Source: Rhodopseudomonas telluris | Lineage (GTDB): Bacteria; Pseudomonadota; Alphaproteobacteria; Rhizobiales; Xanthobacteraceae | NCBI RefSeq assembly: GCF_042432815.1 | Contig: NZ_JBHLWM010000012.1 | Span: 235,158 to 299,157, forward strand | Direction: 5' to 3' | DNA length: 64,000 bases | Shown: in pieces, positions 33,889-42,690 of the stretch | How the letters are laid out: every line of letters starts with the position of its first letter | How positions within the stretch are numbered: the first letter of the stretch is position 1 | The notes under the pieces: model-generated | The model's database searches: none | The model's input: only the letters and a program-made list of their open reading frames with translations | What the model was told of the DNA's origin: nothing | Made by a program: the position numbers and the translations under genes

Positions 33889-35061
33889 ATGCCGCCGTCC
33901 GTCCCGCCGACCACTCCGACGCCAGACCCGCAACTGCGGCGGGCACAGCGGACGGACCGGTTGCTGCGCATTGCCGTGGTGTGGCTGCTGCTGCTGGCGA
34001 CCGCGTGGGTTGCGCAACCTTATCTGGCGTCGCTGTGGTTCTCGGTGACCGGACCGCGCACCGTGACGGCGCGCGGCGAGCTGGCACCCGCCGAGCTGTC
34101 GACGATCGAGCTGTTCAAGCGGGTGTCGCCCTCGGTGGTGCATGTCTATGCGCAGTCGCGGCGCCGCCCGACGCCGTCGTTCGAACAGCAGGATGCGCAG
34201 CAGGGCGGCGTCCAGTCGGGCTCCGGCGTGATCTGGGATGCGGCCGGCCACGTCATCACCAACAACCACGTCATCCAGGGAGCGAGCGCGCTCGGGGCCC
34301 GGCTGTCGTCGGGGGAATTCGTCACGGCGCGTGTCGTCGGCACAGCGCCGAACTACGATCTCGCGGTACTGCAGCTCGAACGGCCGCGCACGGCGCTGCG
34401 TCCGATCGCGATCGGTAGTTCGTCGGATCTGCAGGTCGGGCAGGCGGCGTTCGCGATCGGCAATCCCTACGGGCTGGAGCAGACGCTGACGACCGGCATC
34501 GTCAGCGCGCTGCAGCGGCGGCTGCCGACCGCCGCTGCGCACGAAGTCAGCGGGGTGATCCAGACCGACGCGGCGATCAATCCAGGAAACTCCGGCGGCC
34601 CACTGCTCGACAGCGCTGGTCGGCTGATCGGGCTGAATACGGCGATCATTTCGGGCTCGGGAGCGTCGGCCGGCATCGGCTTCGCGATCCCGGTCGACGC
34701 CGTCAACCGTGTAGCGACCGCCCTGATCCGCACCGGCACGGTACCGGTGCCGGGCATCGGCGTGATCGCGGCCGACGAGAACGAGGCGGCGCGGCTTGGT
34801 ATCGACGGCGTCGTCGTTGTGCGTACGCTACCGGACTCACCGGCGGCGCGCGCCGGACTGGTCGGCGCCAGCGAGAGCGGGATGGTTGAGGATGTGATCA
34901 TCGGCGCCAACGGCCAGGAGGTCCACAGCATGTCGGATCTGGCCGCCACGCTGGAGAACGTCGGCATCGGCAACGAGGTCAAGCTGCAGGTGATGCGCGA
35001 CGGCCGCGTCCGCACCGTCACCGTCAAGATCACCGATATCTCGCGGTTGCAGCGCAGTTAG
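33889..35061 (+). CDS. S1C serine protease, DegP/HtrA-like, membrane-anchored
   Basis: A 390-residue trypsin-like protease with one PDZ domain. A single N-terminal hydrophobic helix (about residues 27-51) anchors it facing the periplasm, as in DegS. The catalytic triad is visible as H127 (TNNHVIQG), D157 (NYDLAVLQL) and S235 (NPGNSGGPLL). The PDZ domain covers about 285-385 (RTLPDSPAARAGLVG, MVEDVIIGANGQEV). One PDZ plus an anchor makes it more like DegS than DegP. I chose ATG 33889; a TTG at 33868 would add seven residues. Divergent from the site-2 protease gene 231 bases away, an interesting pairing because DegS-type and site-2 proteases act in sequence in envelope stress signalling, though no anti-sigma factor is present here. 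Confidence 0.92.
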   Translation: MPPSVPPTTPTPDPQLRRAQRTDRLLRIAVVWLLLLATAWVAQPYLASLWFSVTGPRTVTARGELAPAELSTIELFKRVSPSVVHVYAQSRRRPTPSFEQQDAQQGGVQSGSGVIWDAAGHVITNNHVIQGASALGARLSSGEFVTARVVGTAPNYDLAVLQLERPRTALRPIAIGSSSDLQVGQAAFAIGNPYGLEQTLTTGIVSALQRRLPTAAAHEVSGVIQTDAAINPGNSGGPLLDSAGRLIGLNTAIISGSGASAGIGFAIPVDAVNRVATALIRTGTVPVPGIGVIAADENEAARLGIDGVVVVRTLPDSPAARAGLVGASESGMVEDVIIGANGQEVHSMSDLAATLENVGIGNEVKLQVMRDGRVRTVTVKITDISRLQRS

Positions 35062-35259
35062 CTGACCTGGCTAGAGCTTTGTTTGAGCAGCATATTCGTG
35101 ACTGTATTCCAAATTTCAGGAGTTCTGTCGCTACGAGCGACGGAGTTCCGTGCGGGACACCTGTCGAGCGATCAGCCGATCCTCGTAGCACTACGTAGTC
35201 GTCGTATTAACTCGGATTGAGGAGCGATTTGCTAACCGACGGGCTAGGAGGAGCCTGCC

Positions 35260-37272
35260 GTGATCAAGCTGAATCGAATTGGGAATAAGCTGGGCCTTGC
35301 CGGACTGATCGGTATTTCGCTGGCGGTCGGCATGGTGGTCAATCAGTCCGTCACTGAAACCAAGGTCGCCGCAGCGACTCGTCAGGCCGATCAGGAGGCC
35401 GCGGTTTCGGAGAATGCGCTGATCGCGGAATCCGAAATGCGCAATATGCAGCTCGCGGTGCGCGGCGTCCGCTTGGCGCGTTCGATGAAGGAATTCGAGC
35501 AGCGCCGCAATGAATTCAATACGGCCCGGCTGGCGCAGGCCAAGCTGCTCGACGCCGCGATCGCGGCGTCCGGTCCGCAGGACAAGGACAATTTCGCCGA
35601 GATCAAGAAGATGACCGCCGACTACGCGGTCGGGGCTGATGAGCAGGCCGTGCAGCAGGGCCGGGTGCTCGATCTCAACGCCAAGCGGATTGCCATTGCG
35701 GCGGACTGGGACGCAAAAGTCGATGCGCTCGCGGCCACGCTCGGAAGCGGCCAGGCCGCGACGTTGGCACTGCGCGAAGCGGATGGCGATTTCGACGGCA
35801 TCCGCGCGATCGGGTGGCAGTCCTTCGTCGTGGACGACAAGGACCAGAAGGCGAAACTCGATCGCAAGGCCGCGGCGGTTGCGGACGCGCTCAAACGCAC
35901 CATCGAGCTGGCGCCTGATGCGAAGACCCGCGCCGGGCTCCGCGATATCGAGGGTGTCCTCAAGGCCTATCTCGGCACGACCGCGGAGGCTTTCGCGGCC
36001 GATGCGCTCAAGAACAGCATCAGTCGCGACCGCACCATTCCGATCGCCAACAAGGCTGCCAGCGCGCTGCGCGCCGCGGTCGAGAAGGCGCAGGCTTCGG
36101 TCCAGCAGGCCAAGGCCCAGGCCGCATCCGAAATCCTGTGGTCCGGCCGGATCAATCTCGCCTTCGGCGCGACGATCATTCTGGTGCTGATCGGCTCGGC
36201 GCTGTTCTCGTTTCTGGGTGTGGCGCGGCCGTTGACGCGACTGAACGGTGCGCTCGGGCAGATCGCCGGCGGCAAGCTGGACGTGGAGATCGCCGGCGCG
36301 GAGCGCGGCGACGAGATCGGCGACATCGGCAAGACCGTGAGCATCATCCAGAGCAATGCCGAGCGCAAGGCGCGCGAGGAGGCCGAGGCCAAGACGTTGC
36401 GCGATCGCGAAATCGCGGCCCAGCGCAAACGGGACATGCTGCATCTCGCCGACGAATTCGAAGGCGCGATCGGCGAGATCGTCGAGACGGTGTCGTCGGC
36501 ATCGGAGGAGCTCGAAGCCTCGGCGACGTCGCTGACGTCAACGGCGGAGCGCTCGCAGTCGCTTGCCACCGTGGTCGCGGCGGCGTCCGAGGAGGCGTCG
36601 ACCAACGTCCAGTCGGTGGCGTCCGCAACCGAGGAGATGAGTTCGTCGGTCAACGAGATCAGCCGTCAGGTCCAGGAATCGGCCCGGATCGCCCACGAGG
36701 CGGTCGAGCAGGCGCACAGGACGAACGATCGCGTCGAGGAGCTTGCCCAAGCCGCGGCGCGCATCGGCGACGTGGTCGAACTCATCACCACCATCGCGGG
36801 GCAGACCAATCTGCTCGCCCTCAACGCGACGATCGAGGCGGCGCGTGCCGGCGAGGCCGGCCGCGGCTTCGCGGTGGTTGCGGCCGAAGTGAAGGCGCTG
36901 GCCGATCAGACCGCCAAGGCCACCGGTGAGATCAGTCAGCAGATCGGCGGCATCCAGAGCGCGACCGACCAGTCGGTGGCGGCGATCCGGCAGATCGGCG
37001 AGACGATCGGCCGGATGTCCGAGATCGCCTCGACGATCGCCTCGGCGGTCGAAGAGCAGGGCGCCGCGACGCAGGAAATCTCGCGTAACGTTCAGCAGGC
37101 GGCGCTGGGCACCCAGCAGGTCTCGTCCAACATCACCGAAGTGCAGCGCGGTGCCACCGAGACCGGCGCGGCTTCCTCACAGGTGCTGCATGCCGCGCGG
37201 TCGCTGTCCGGCGACAGCGGCCGTCTCAAGCTGGAGGTCGAGCGGTTCCTCGGCACGGTGCGGGCGGCTTAG
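35260..37272 (+). CDS. Methyl-accepting chemotaxis protein
   Basis: A 670-residue chemoreceptor. First membrane helix about residues 11-28, periplasmic helical sensor region about 29-290, second membrane helix about 300-320 (INLAFGATIILVLIGSALFSF), a HAMP linker (about 320-375), and a long signalling domain with the conserved tip GQTNLLALNATIEAARAGE(A) around residue 520. GTG start at 35260 with GGAGGAG seven bases upstream. The sensor region is helical and resembles the four-helix-bundle type, but its ligand is not evident. No che genes are adjacent. Confidence 0.92.
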   Translation: MIKLNRIGNKLGLAGLIGISLAVGMVVNQSVTETKVAAATRQADQEAAVSENALIAESEMRNMQLAVRGVRLARSMKEFEQRRNEFNTARLAQAKLLDAAIAASGPQDKDNFAEIKKMTADYAVGADEQAVQQGRVLDLNAKRIAIAADWDAKVDALAATLGSGQAATLALREADGDFDGIRAIGWQSFVVDDKDQKAKLDRKAAAVADALKRTIELAPDAKTRAGLRDIEGVLKAYLGTTAEAFAADALKNSISRDRTIPIANKAASALRAAVEKAQASVQQAKAQAASEILWSGRINLAFGATIILVLIGSALFSFLGVARPLTRLNGALGQIAGGKLDVEIAGAERGDEIGDIGKTVSIIQSNAERKAREEAEAKTLRDREIAAQRKRDMLHLADEFEGAIGEIVETVSSASEELEASATSLTSTAERSQSLATVVAAASEEASTNVQSVASATEEMSSSVNEISRQVQESARIAHEAVEQAHRTNDRVEELAQAAARIGDVVELITTIAGQTNLLALNATIEAARAGEAGRGFAVVAAEVKALADQTAKATGEISQQIGGIQSATDQSVAAIRQIGETIGRMSEIASTIASAVEEQGAATQEISRNVQQAALGTQQVSSNITEVQRGATETGAASSQVLHAARSLSGDSGRLKLEVERFLGTVRAA

Positions 37273-37299
37273 CGCCTTCGCAGTTTGATCGCATGGCAA

Positions 37300-37325
37300 G
37301 TTCCTGGCGCCGACACGCCAGGAAC
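37300..37325. terminator. Hairpin after the chemoreceptor gene
   Basis: A perfect 10-bp stem (37300-37309 with 37316-37325) and six-base loop, 27 bases after the stop; no T-run. Confidence 0.5.
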
Positions 37326-37368
37326 GATCGCCCACCGCCTTCATTATCGGTGAAAACGGGAGGCGCAC

Positions 37369-37581
37369 ATGGGCAAGGCCTATTACGACATCGTCGGCAC
37401 CGACACGAGCTGGGGCGTTCGTCACGACGACGATCCGATCGGCGACTACGCCAGCAAGGAAGCCGCCTTCGAAGCCGCCGTGATGGCTGCGACCAATGCC
37501 ATCAAGTTCGGCCATGAGGTCCGCATCACCGTGCCGGGCCAGGAGGGCGCGGAAACAGCGCTGGGCGTCGCCACGAACTAA
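37369..37581 (+). CDS. Small conserved-looking hypothetical protein (70 aa)
   Basis: A 70-residue soluble protein beginning MGKAYYDIVGTDTSWGVRHD and containing KEAAFEAAVMAATNAIKFGHEVRITVPG. The alternation of a short beta-rich start, a helix and a beta strand resembles DUF2188-type small proteins. It has a plausible start with GGGAGG (37359-37364) five to ten bases upstream. Function unknown. Confidence 0.65.
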   Translation: MGKAYYDIVGTDTSWGVRHDDDPIGDYASKEAAFEAAVMAATNAIKFGHEVRITVPGQEGAETALGVATN

Positions 37582-37630
37582 TGAGCGTCGCTCCGAGCTG
37601 AGTGATCTCGCTCGTCTCTTACCTCACGCA

Positions 37631-37718
37631 TTATGGCCGGGCTGGTCCCGGCCGCCAATGTTTTGATCTGAGCGCTGCCCAAGAACGTGGATGCCCGGCA
37701 CAAGGCCGGGCATGACGG
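37631..37718. repeat. Intergenic palindromic repeat
   Basis: Contains two GC-rich hairpins (GCCGGGCTGGTCCCGGC and GCCCGGCACAAGGCCGGGC). It is of the family with GGATGCCCGG...CCGGGCATGACGG seen widely in Rhodopseudomonas/Bradyrhizobium intergenic regions. Confidence 0.55.
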
Positions 37719-37779
37719 AGGAGTCCGTTCGCGATGACGCGCCGGGGCGCTCTGTTTCGACGTCTGCTGGGCGAAACGA

Positions 37780-38655
37780 TCACGCCACCTTCTGCAGTTG
37801 CGGCTGGTGCTGGTCGGCCGCGTCTTCCGTGACCTCGTAGGTGGTCACTTCGAACTTCAACAGCTGCGCCGTGCCGAACGAGGTCGAGATCGCGACGTCC
37901 GCAGCGTCGCGGCCGCGGGCCATGACGATGCGGCCGATCCGCGGGTGATTGTGCCGTGCGTCGAACGTGTACCAGCGGCCATCGAGATAGACTTCGAACC
38001 ACGCCGAGAAATCCATCGGCGCCGGGTCGATCGGCACGCCGATATCGCCGAGATAACCGGTGCAATAGCGCGCCGGGATGTTCATGCAGCGGCACAGCGT
38101 CACCGCCAGATGCGCGAAGTCGCGGCACACACCGATCCGCTCCGCATGGCCTTCGGCGGCGGTGCGGTCGTTGCGGGCGTAGTGATAGCCGAATTCGATC
38201 TGGTTATGAGTGTAGTCGACGATCGCCTGCACGCGCTCCCAGCCGAGCGGGGTGCCGCCGAACAGCGACCACGCCAGATTGGATAGCTTGTCAGTGTCGC
38301 AATAGCGGCTGCCGAGCAGATAGACGAGGACGTCGTCAGGCAATTCGGCCACGGCGAGCTGCCGCGCGCCGGGCGCCACTTCGTCGGGCAGCCCCGAATC
38401 GTGGATCAGGAAATCGTTGCTGATCTCGATCGTGCCGGCCGGGGCGACGATGCGCGTGCAGATGTTGCCGAACATGTCGATGAAGTCGCGCGCCGGCACG
38501 TCCGGATTGAACTTGATGGTGTGCTGGCCGATCACGTCGGCCATCCGCTCCGGACGAACGCTGAGCAGCAGGTTCATCGGAGTTTCCTGGAAGCATTGAA
38601 AGGCGATGTTGTAGCCCGCTCGGATTTTCACCGCTGTCTCCAATTCGTCGGTCAT
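37780..38655 (-). CDS. Transglutaminase-like superfamily protein
   Basis: A 291-residue protein with the transglutaminase core in its second half. C177 (RIGVCRDFAHLA) is the expected nucleophile and D232 (YTFDARHNHP) the acidic member. The middle residue of the triad, normally His in an HAW motif, is Ser217 here (FSAWFEVY), so activity is uncertain. The N-terminal half (about 1-130) is the beta-rich domain usual for the circularly permuted/bacterial transglutaminase-like family. ATG 38655 chosen; an ATG six codons earlier is possible. It is 85 bases downstream of glgX on the same strand. No signal peptide, so cytoplasmic. Confidence 0.8.
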   Translation of the reverse strand: MTDELETAVKIRAGYNIAFQCFQETPMNLLLSVRPERMADVIGQHTIKFNPDVPARDFIDMFGNICTRIVAPAGTIEISNDFLIHDSGLPDEVAPGARQLAVAELPDDVLVYLLGSRYCDTDKLSNLAWSLFGGTPLGWERVQAIVDYTHNQIEFGYHYARNDRTAAEGHAERIGVCRDFAHLAVTLCRCMNIPARYCTGYLGDIGVPIDPAPMDFSAWFEVYLDGRWYTFDARHNHPRIGRIVMARGRDAADVAISTSFGTAQLLKFEVTTYEVTEDAADQHQPQLQKVA

Positions 38656-38740
38656 TGAATGGTTGTCCAACAATGACGAAGGCGTCCAGCGGTTCCGGGC
38701 TAACCGACTGAACGCCTGCGCAAATTATCAGCAGTAGGTG

Positions 38741-40945
38741 CTAATCGACGAGTTCGAACAGCAGCGCCGATCTCGCCGTCACCTGATAGGCGGTTCCGCA
38801 GGCGAAGGTTTCGCCGGGAGCGCCGTCGGGAATGTTGGTGTCGATCAGCAGCTTCCAGTTGGCGCCGTGCGGCACCTCCGGCAGCGTGAAGTCCACCAGC
38901 CCGTCGAAGCTGTTGGTGATCAGCAGCACGGTCTGGTCTTCACCCTTCCGCTTGATGCCGGTCTTCTGCGCCCGGCCGTCGAGCAGCATGCCGAAGCATT
39001 TGACGTTGCCGTCTTCCCAGTGCTCCTGCTGCATCGGGCCGCCATTGGCGTTGATCCAGGTGACGTCGCAGACGCCGAGTTCCTCATCGTACTGGCCCTG
39101 CAGGAAGCGGCTGCGCCGCAGCATCGGGTAGCTGTGGCGCAGTTCCATCAGTCGCTTGCTGAAGGCCAGCAGATCCTTGGCAGCGTCGTCGTGCTCCCAA
39201 TGCACCCAGGAGATCTCGTTGTCCTGGCAATAGGCGTTGTTGTTGCCGTTCTGGGTGCGGCCGAATTCGTCACCCGCCAGCAGCATCGGCGTGCCCTGCG
39301 CCAGCAGCAGGGTGGTCAGCATGTTGCGTTTCTGCCGCTCGCGCAGCGCGATGATCTCGGCATCCTCGGTCGGCCCCTCGGCGCCGCAGTTCCACGAGCG
39401 GTTATCCGAGTGACCGTCCTTGCCGTCCTCGCCATTGGCGAGGTTGTGCTTCTCGTTGTAGCTGGCCCAGTCGTTCAGCGTGAAGCCGTCATGAGCCGTG
39501 ACGAAGTTGACGCTCGACCACGCGCGGCGGCCCTGACGGTTGAACAGATCGCCCGAGCCGGACAGGCGAGGGGCCAGCGCCGAGACCGACGCCTCGCCGC
39601 GCCAGTAATCGCGCATCGTGTCGCGGAACTTGTCGTTCCATTCCGCCCAGCCGGGCGGGAAGCCGCCGACCTGATAGCCGCCCGGACCGCAGTCCCACGG
39701 TTCGGCGATCAGCTTGACCTCGCTGAGCAGCGGGTCCTGCATCACGGCCTTGAGGAAGCCGCTCTGCTCGTCGAAGCCGTAGTGTTCGCGGGCCAGAATG
39801 GTGCCGAGGTCGAACCGGAAACCGTCGATGTGCATCTCGCCGGCCCAGTAGCGCAGCGAGTCGGTGACCATCTGGATCACGCGCGGATGCGACAGGTTCA
39901 CGGTGTTGCCGGTGCCGGTGTCGTTGATGTAGTAGCGCTTCTGGTCGGGCAGCAGCCGGTAGTAGCTGGCGTTGTCGATGCCCTTGAACGATAGCGTCGG
40001 GCCGAGTTCGTTGCCTTCCGCGGTGTGGTTGTAGACGACGTCGAGGATCACGGCGAGGCCGGCGTCGTGCAGCCGCGACACCATCTCCTTGAACTCGCGC
40101 AGCGAGTTCGGCACGTCGGCGGCGTAGCGCGGATCCGGCGCGAAGAAGCCGATGGTGTTGTAGCCCCAGTAATTGACCAGATCCTTCTCGAGCAGATAGC
40201 TGTCGTTGACGAAGGTGTGGACCGGCAGCAGCTCGACGGCGGTGATGCCGAGCGAGGCGATGTAGTCGACGACGGCCTGCGAGCCGAAGCCCGCATAGGT
40301 GCCGCGCAGATCCTCCGGAACGCCGGGATGCAGCTTGGTGAAGCCCTTGACGTGGGTCTCGTACACGATGGTCTGATCCCACGGCACGAATTTGCGGCCG
40401 GGCTCACCGCGCCAGTCGAAGCCGGGATCGACCACCACGCATTTCGGCACGAAGCGGGCGCTGTCGCGCTCGTCGAAGGTGGTGTCGTCGCCGCTTTCCA
40501 TCTGGTAGCCGAACACGGCCGGATCCCACTTCAGCTCGCCCGCATGGGCGCGCGCATAGGGATCGAGCAGCAGCTTGTTCGGATTGAAGCGGTGGCCGTT
40601 CTCCGGCTCGTAGGGGCCGTGCACGCGATAGCCGTAGAAGGTGCCCGGGCCGACATCCGGAATGTAGCCGTGAAACACTTCGTCGGTGTATTCGGGCAAT
40701 TCGATGCGCCGCTCGGTCTCGCCGTCGAACAGGCACACTTCGACCTTCGTGGCGTTGGCGGAGAACAGCGCGAAATTCGTGCCTTCGCCGTCCCAGGTTG
40801 CGCCCAGGGGGTAGGGCAGGCCTTCGCGCACGGTGCTGTTGTCGGTCACCACCTGGTAGCCCGGCTGCGGCTTCGGCGCCGGCTCGGCATGGGCGGGCGC
40901 CTCCGTGGTCGAAGGCGGCGGTTCGATCGTGTCGGTGTCGGTCAT
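38741..40945 (-). CDS. glgX: Glycogen debranching enzyme GlgX
   Basis: A 734-residue isoamylase-type hydrolase of family GH13 that removes alpha-1,6 branches from phosphorylase-limit glycogen. The N-terminal CBM48 region (GATWDGEGTNFALFSANATK) is followed by the (beta/alpha)8 barrel. Catalytic signatures are visible: DGFRFDLGT (nucleophile Asp), LIAEPWDCG (acid/base Glu) and VTAHDGFTL (transition-state His/Asp). The first ~35 residues are a Pro/Ala/Glu-rich extension not usual in GlgX. ATG 40945 was chosen because upstream in-frame sequence is not protein-like. No other glycogen gene is adjacent in the window. Confidence 0.95.
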   Translation of the reverse strand: MTDTDTIEPPPSTTEAPAHAEPAPKPQPGYQVVTDNSTVREGLPYPLGATWDGEGTNFALFSANATKVEVCLFDGETERRIELPEYTDEVFHGYIPDVGPGTFYGYRVHGPYEPENGHRFNPNKLLLDPYARAHAGELKWDPAVFGYQMESGDDTTFDERDSARFVPKCVVVDPGFDWRGEPGRKFVPWDQTIVYETHVKGFTKLHPGVPEDLRGTYAGFGSQAVVDYIASLGITAVELLPVHTFVNDSYLLEKDLVNYWGYNTIGFFAPDPRYAADVPNSLREFKEMVSRLHDAGLAVILDVVYNHTAEGNELGPTLSFKGIDNASYYRLLPDQKRYYINDTGTGNTVNLSHPRVIQMVTDSLRYWAGEMHIDGFRFDLGTILAREHYGFDEQSGFLKAVMQDPLLSEVKLIAEPWDCGPGGYQVGGFPPGWAEWNDKFRDTMRDYWRGEASVSALAPRLSGSGDLFNRQGRRAWSSVNFVTAHDGFTLNDWASYNEKHNLANGEDGKDGHSDNRSWNCGAEGPTEDAEIIALRERQKRNMLTTLLLAQGTPMLLAGDEFGRTQNGNNNAYCQDNEISWVHWEHDDAAKDLLAFSKRLMELRHSYPMLRRSRFLQGQYDEELGVCDVTWINANGGPMQQEHWEDGNVKCFGMLLDGRAQKTGIKRKGEDQTVLLITNSFDGLVDFTLPEVPHGANWKLLIDTNIPDGAPGETFACGTAYQVTARSALLFELVD

Positions 40946-41129
40946 CGCGTGTCCTTCCTGGTTGGCGCGCAGGCGCAATCGCGAAGCTCGTCCACCGGCA
41001 CAAGCCCGATTAAACTCGATCGGTCTGGTATCATTGACGAAAAATCCCCCACCTGCTGAGGGCGATAATGCGGAATTCCGGGTTCGGTTCCTGGCCTGTT
41101 CGCCAGCCGATGCCGGCTCCGCTCGCCCC

Positions 41130-41165
41130 AAAAGAAAAGGCCCGGTCGCTGTTGCGATCCGGGCC
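41130..41165 (-). terminator. Rho-independent terminator of the DUF4142 gene
   Basis: Read on the minus strand, a GGCCCGG-based stem (41165-41154 with 41149-41139, one bulged base) is followed by a TTTTCTTTT run (41138-41130), 22 bases after the stop. Confidence 0.8.
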
Positions 41166-41186
41166 CCAGGTGCGGGAGGACGAGGC

Positions 41187-41759
41187 TTACTTGCTCGACT
41201 TGTTCGACTGCGAGGTCGTGTTCGAATGCTGCTTCTCCAGGTTCTGCGCCATTTCGAGATGATGGCGCAGTGCCGGCAGGGTGTTGCCGGCCCAGTTCTT
41301 CAACTCGGCATTGTCGCCGCCACGGGCGTAGCGGTCGAACAGCGAGACGGCGTCCTTATGGGCGGTGATCTGCTGGTCGATATAGGTCTCGCTGAAGTTC
41401 GCGCCCTTGGCGCTGGTCAGCTTGTCGAGCTTGCCGCGATGCGCGTCGTCGAGCTGAGTCGGCAGTTCCGCCTTCACCTTGCCGCCGGAGACGAGCGATT
41501 TCAGTTCGCCGCTGGTCTTGGTGTGGTCGGCGATCATCTCCTTGGCGAACGCCTTCTCGGCGGCGTTGCCGTTCTGCTCGGCGAGCTTGCTCGACTGGAT
41601 TTCGAACATGTCGCTGATCGCGACCTGCTTGACGAAATCCGCGGTGGTCGGCGCAACGCCGAGTACGGAATTGACGCCGGTCTTCTCGCCGACCGATTGC
41701 GCCACCACGGGAGTGGCCATCAGCAGGCAGCACCCCAGCGCGATCATGGTACGTTTCAT
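41187..41759 (-). CDS. DUF4142 exported protein
   Basis: A 190-residue protein with a signal peptide (residues 1-20, ending ATPVVAQS) and an all-helical DUF4142 domain (DFVKQVAISDMFEIQSSKLA, AFAKEMIADHTKTSGELKSL). The helical bundle resembles ferritin-like and DUF305-type proteins; DUF4142 proteins are often stress-linked and periplasmic. The C-terminus is Ser/Asn/Lys-rich. It begins 11 bases after the ferritin-like gene on the same strand, so the two are one operon, and a terminator follows. Confidence 0.88.
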   Translation of the reverse strand: MKRTMIALGCCLLMATPVVAQSVGEKTGVNSVLGVAPTTADFVKQVAISDMFEIQSSKLAEQNGNAAEKAFAKEMIADHTKTSGELKSLVSGGKVKAELPTQLDDAHRGKLDKLTSAKGANFSETYIDQQITAHKDAVSLFDRYARGGDNAELKNWAGNTLPALRHHLEMAQNLEKQHSNTTSQSNKSSK

Positions 41760-41770
41760 GGCAGTATCCT

Positions 41771-42280
41771 TCAGCTTGCGGCCTTGCGATTGACGCCCTT
41801 CCGGAGCGCCACGGTGTTGAGCTTGGTGTTCGCCGCCTTCTCTTCGTTGAGATTGGTGGTGAGGAAGCGGACGATGTCGTCGTGGCCGAGTTCCTCGGCC
41901 CAGGCGATCAGGGTGCCGTAGCGCGCGATCTCGTAATGCTCGACCGCCTGCGCATTGGCGATGATGGCCGCGTCCAGCACGCTCTTGTCGGCGATCTCGC
42001 CGGCGGTCTCGTTGGATTCCTTGATCAGCCCGTCGATCGCCGGGCAGTCGATGCCGGAGGGCTTCTCACCGAGCTTCTTGAACACCTGGTCCAGCCGCTC
42101 GATCTGCTTCTGCGTCTCTTCCAGATGCGCCTTGAGGCCGGCGGCGAGGTCGCGGTTGGTGGCCTGCTCGATCATGGTCGGCAGCGCCTTGGTGATCTGC
42201 TGCTCGGCGTAATAGATGTCGCGAAGGCCATGCAGCAGCATGTCCTCCATGGTCTGAATGTCCTTGCTGAAAAGACCCAT
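41771..42280 (-). CDS. Ferritin-like stress protein of the YciE/YciF family (DUF892)
   Basis: A 169-residue four-helix protein. Recognised by MEDMLLHGLRDIYYAEQQI at the start and VEHYEIARYGTLIAWAEELG near the end, which carry the carboxylate and histidine residues of a di-metal site. Members are induced by osmotic and general stress in enterobacteria and rhizobia. ATG 42280 with GGAGG seven bases upstream fixes the start. First gene of a two-gene operon with the DUF4142 protein. Confidence 0.9.
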   Translation of the reverse strand: MGLFSKDIQTMEDMLLHGLRDIYYAEQQITKALPTMIEQATNRDLAAGLKAHLEETQKQIERLDQVFKKLGEKPSGIDCPAIDGLIKESNETAGEIADKSVLDAAIIANAQAVEHYEIARYGTLIAWAEELGHDDIVRFLTTNLNEEKAANTKLNTVALRKGVNRKAAS

Positions 42281-42526
42281 CGTCGCCTCCGGTGGTAGGG
42301 TGTTTGCCCCACAACTGGAACGAGCCGGTTCGGTTCCCTGCGCGGATGCGGCGTAGGCCGAGCGGCGAACGGGGATCGCGGAAGGGAAGGGCCGAAGCGG
42401 CAAGCGGAAACGGGCGACCGCCGTTCCACCCGGCGACAAGCGCGGCGTTATACCGGTTCGCTATCCCCGCCCGCGGCGGCGGAGGGTGTTGAGGCGAGCC
42501 GGCCGGCGTGTTAGGCAACGCCCGAC

Positions 42527-42600
42527 GCGGGTGTAGCTCAATGGTAGAGCAGCAGCCTTCCAAGCTGAATACGAGGGTTCGATTCCCTTCACCCGCTCCA
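42527..42600 (+). tRNA. trnG: tRNA-Gly (anticodon TCC)
   Basis: A 74-nt cloverleaf. The acceptor arm GCGGGTG pairs with CACCCGC, the D-loop segment is AGCTCAATGGTAGAGC, the anticodon loop CTTCCAA gives TCC, the T-arm carries GGTTCGATTCC, and the CCA end is encoded. It reads GGA codons. Confidence 0.96.
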
Positions 42601-42690
42601 GCGCCTAAATTTTTGATACTGCTTGCTTTTCCGTTCGCTGGTGTGCGGCGACCGCTGGGTGGCTTGCCCCTAGATCCCGCGTTGGCGTGG

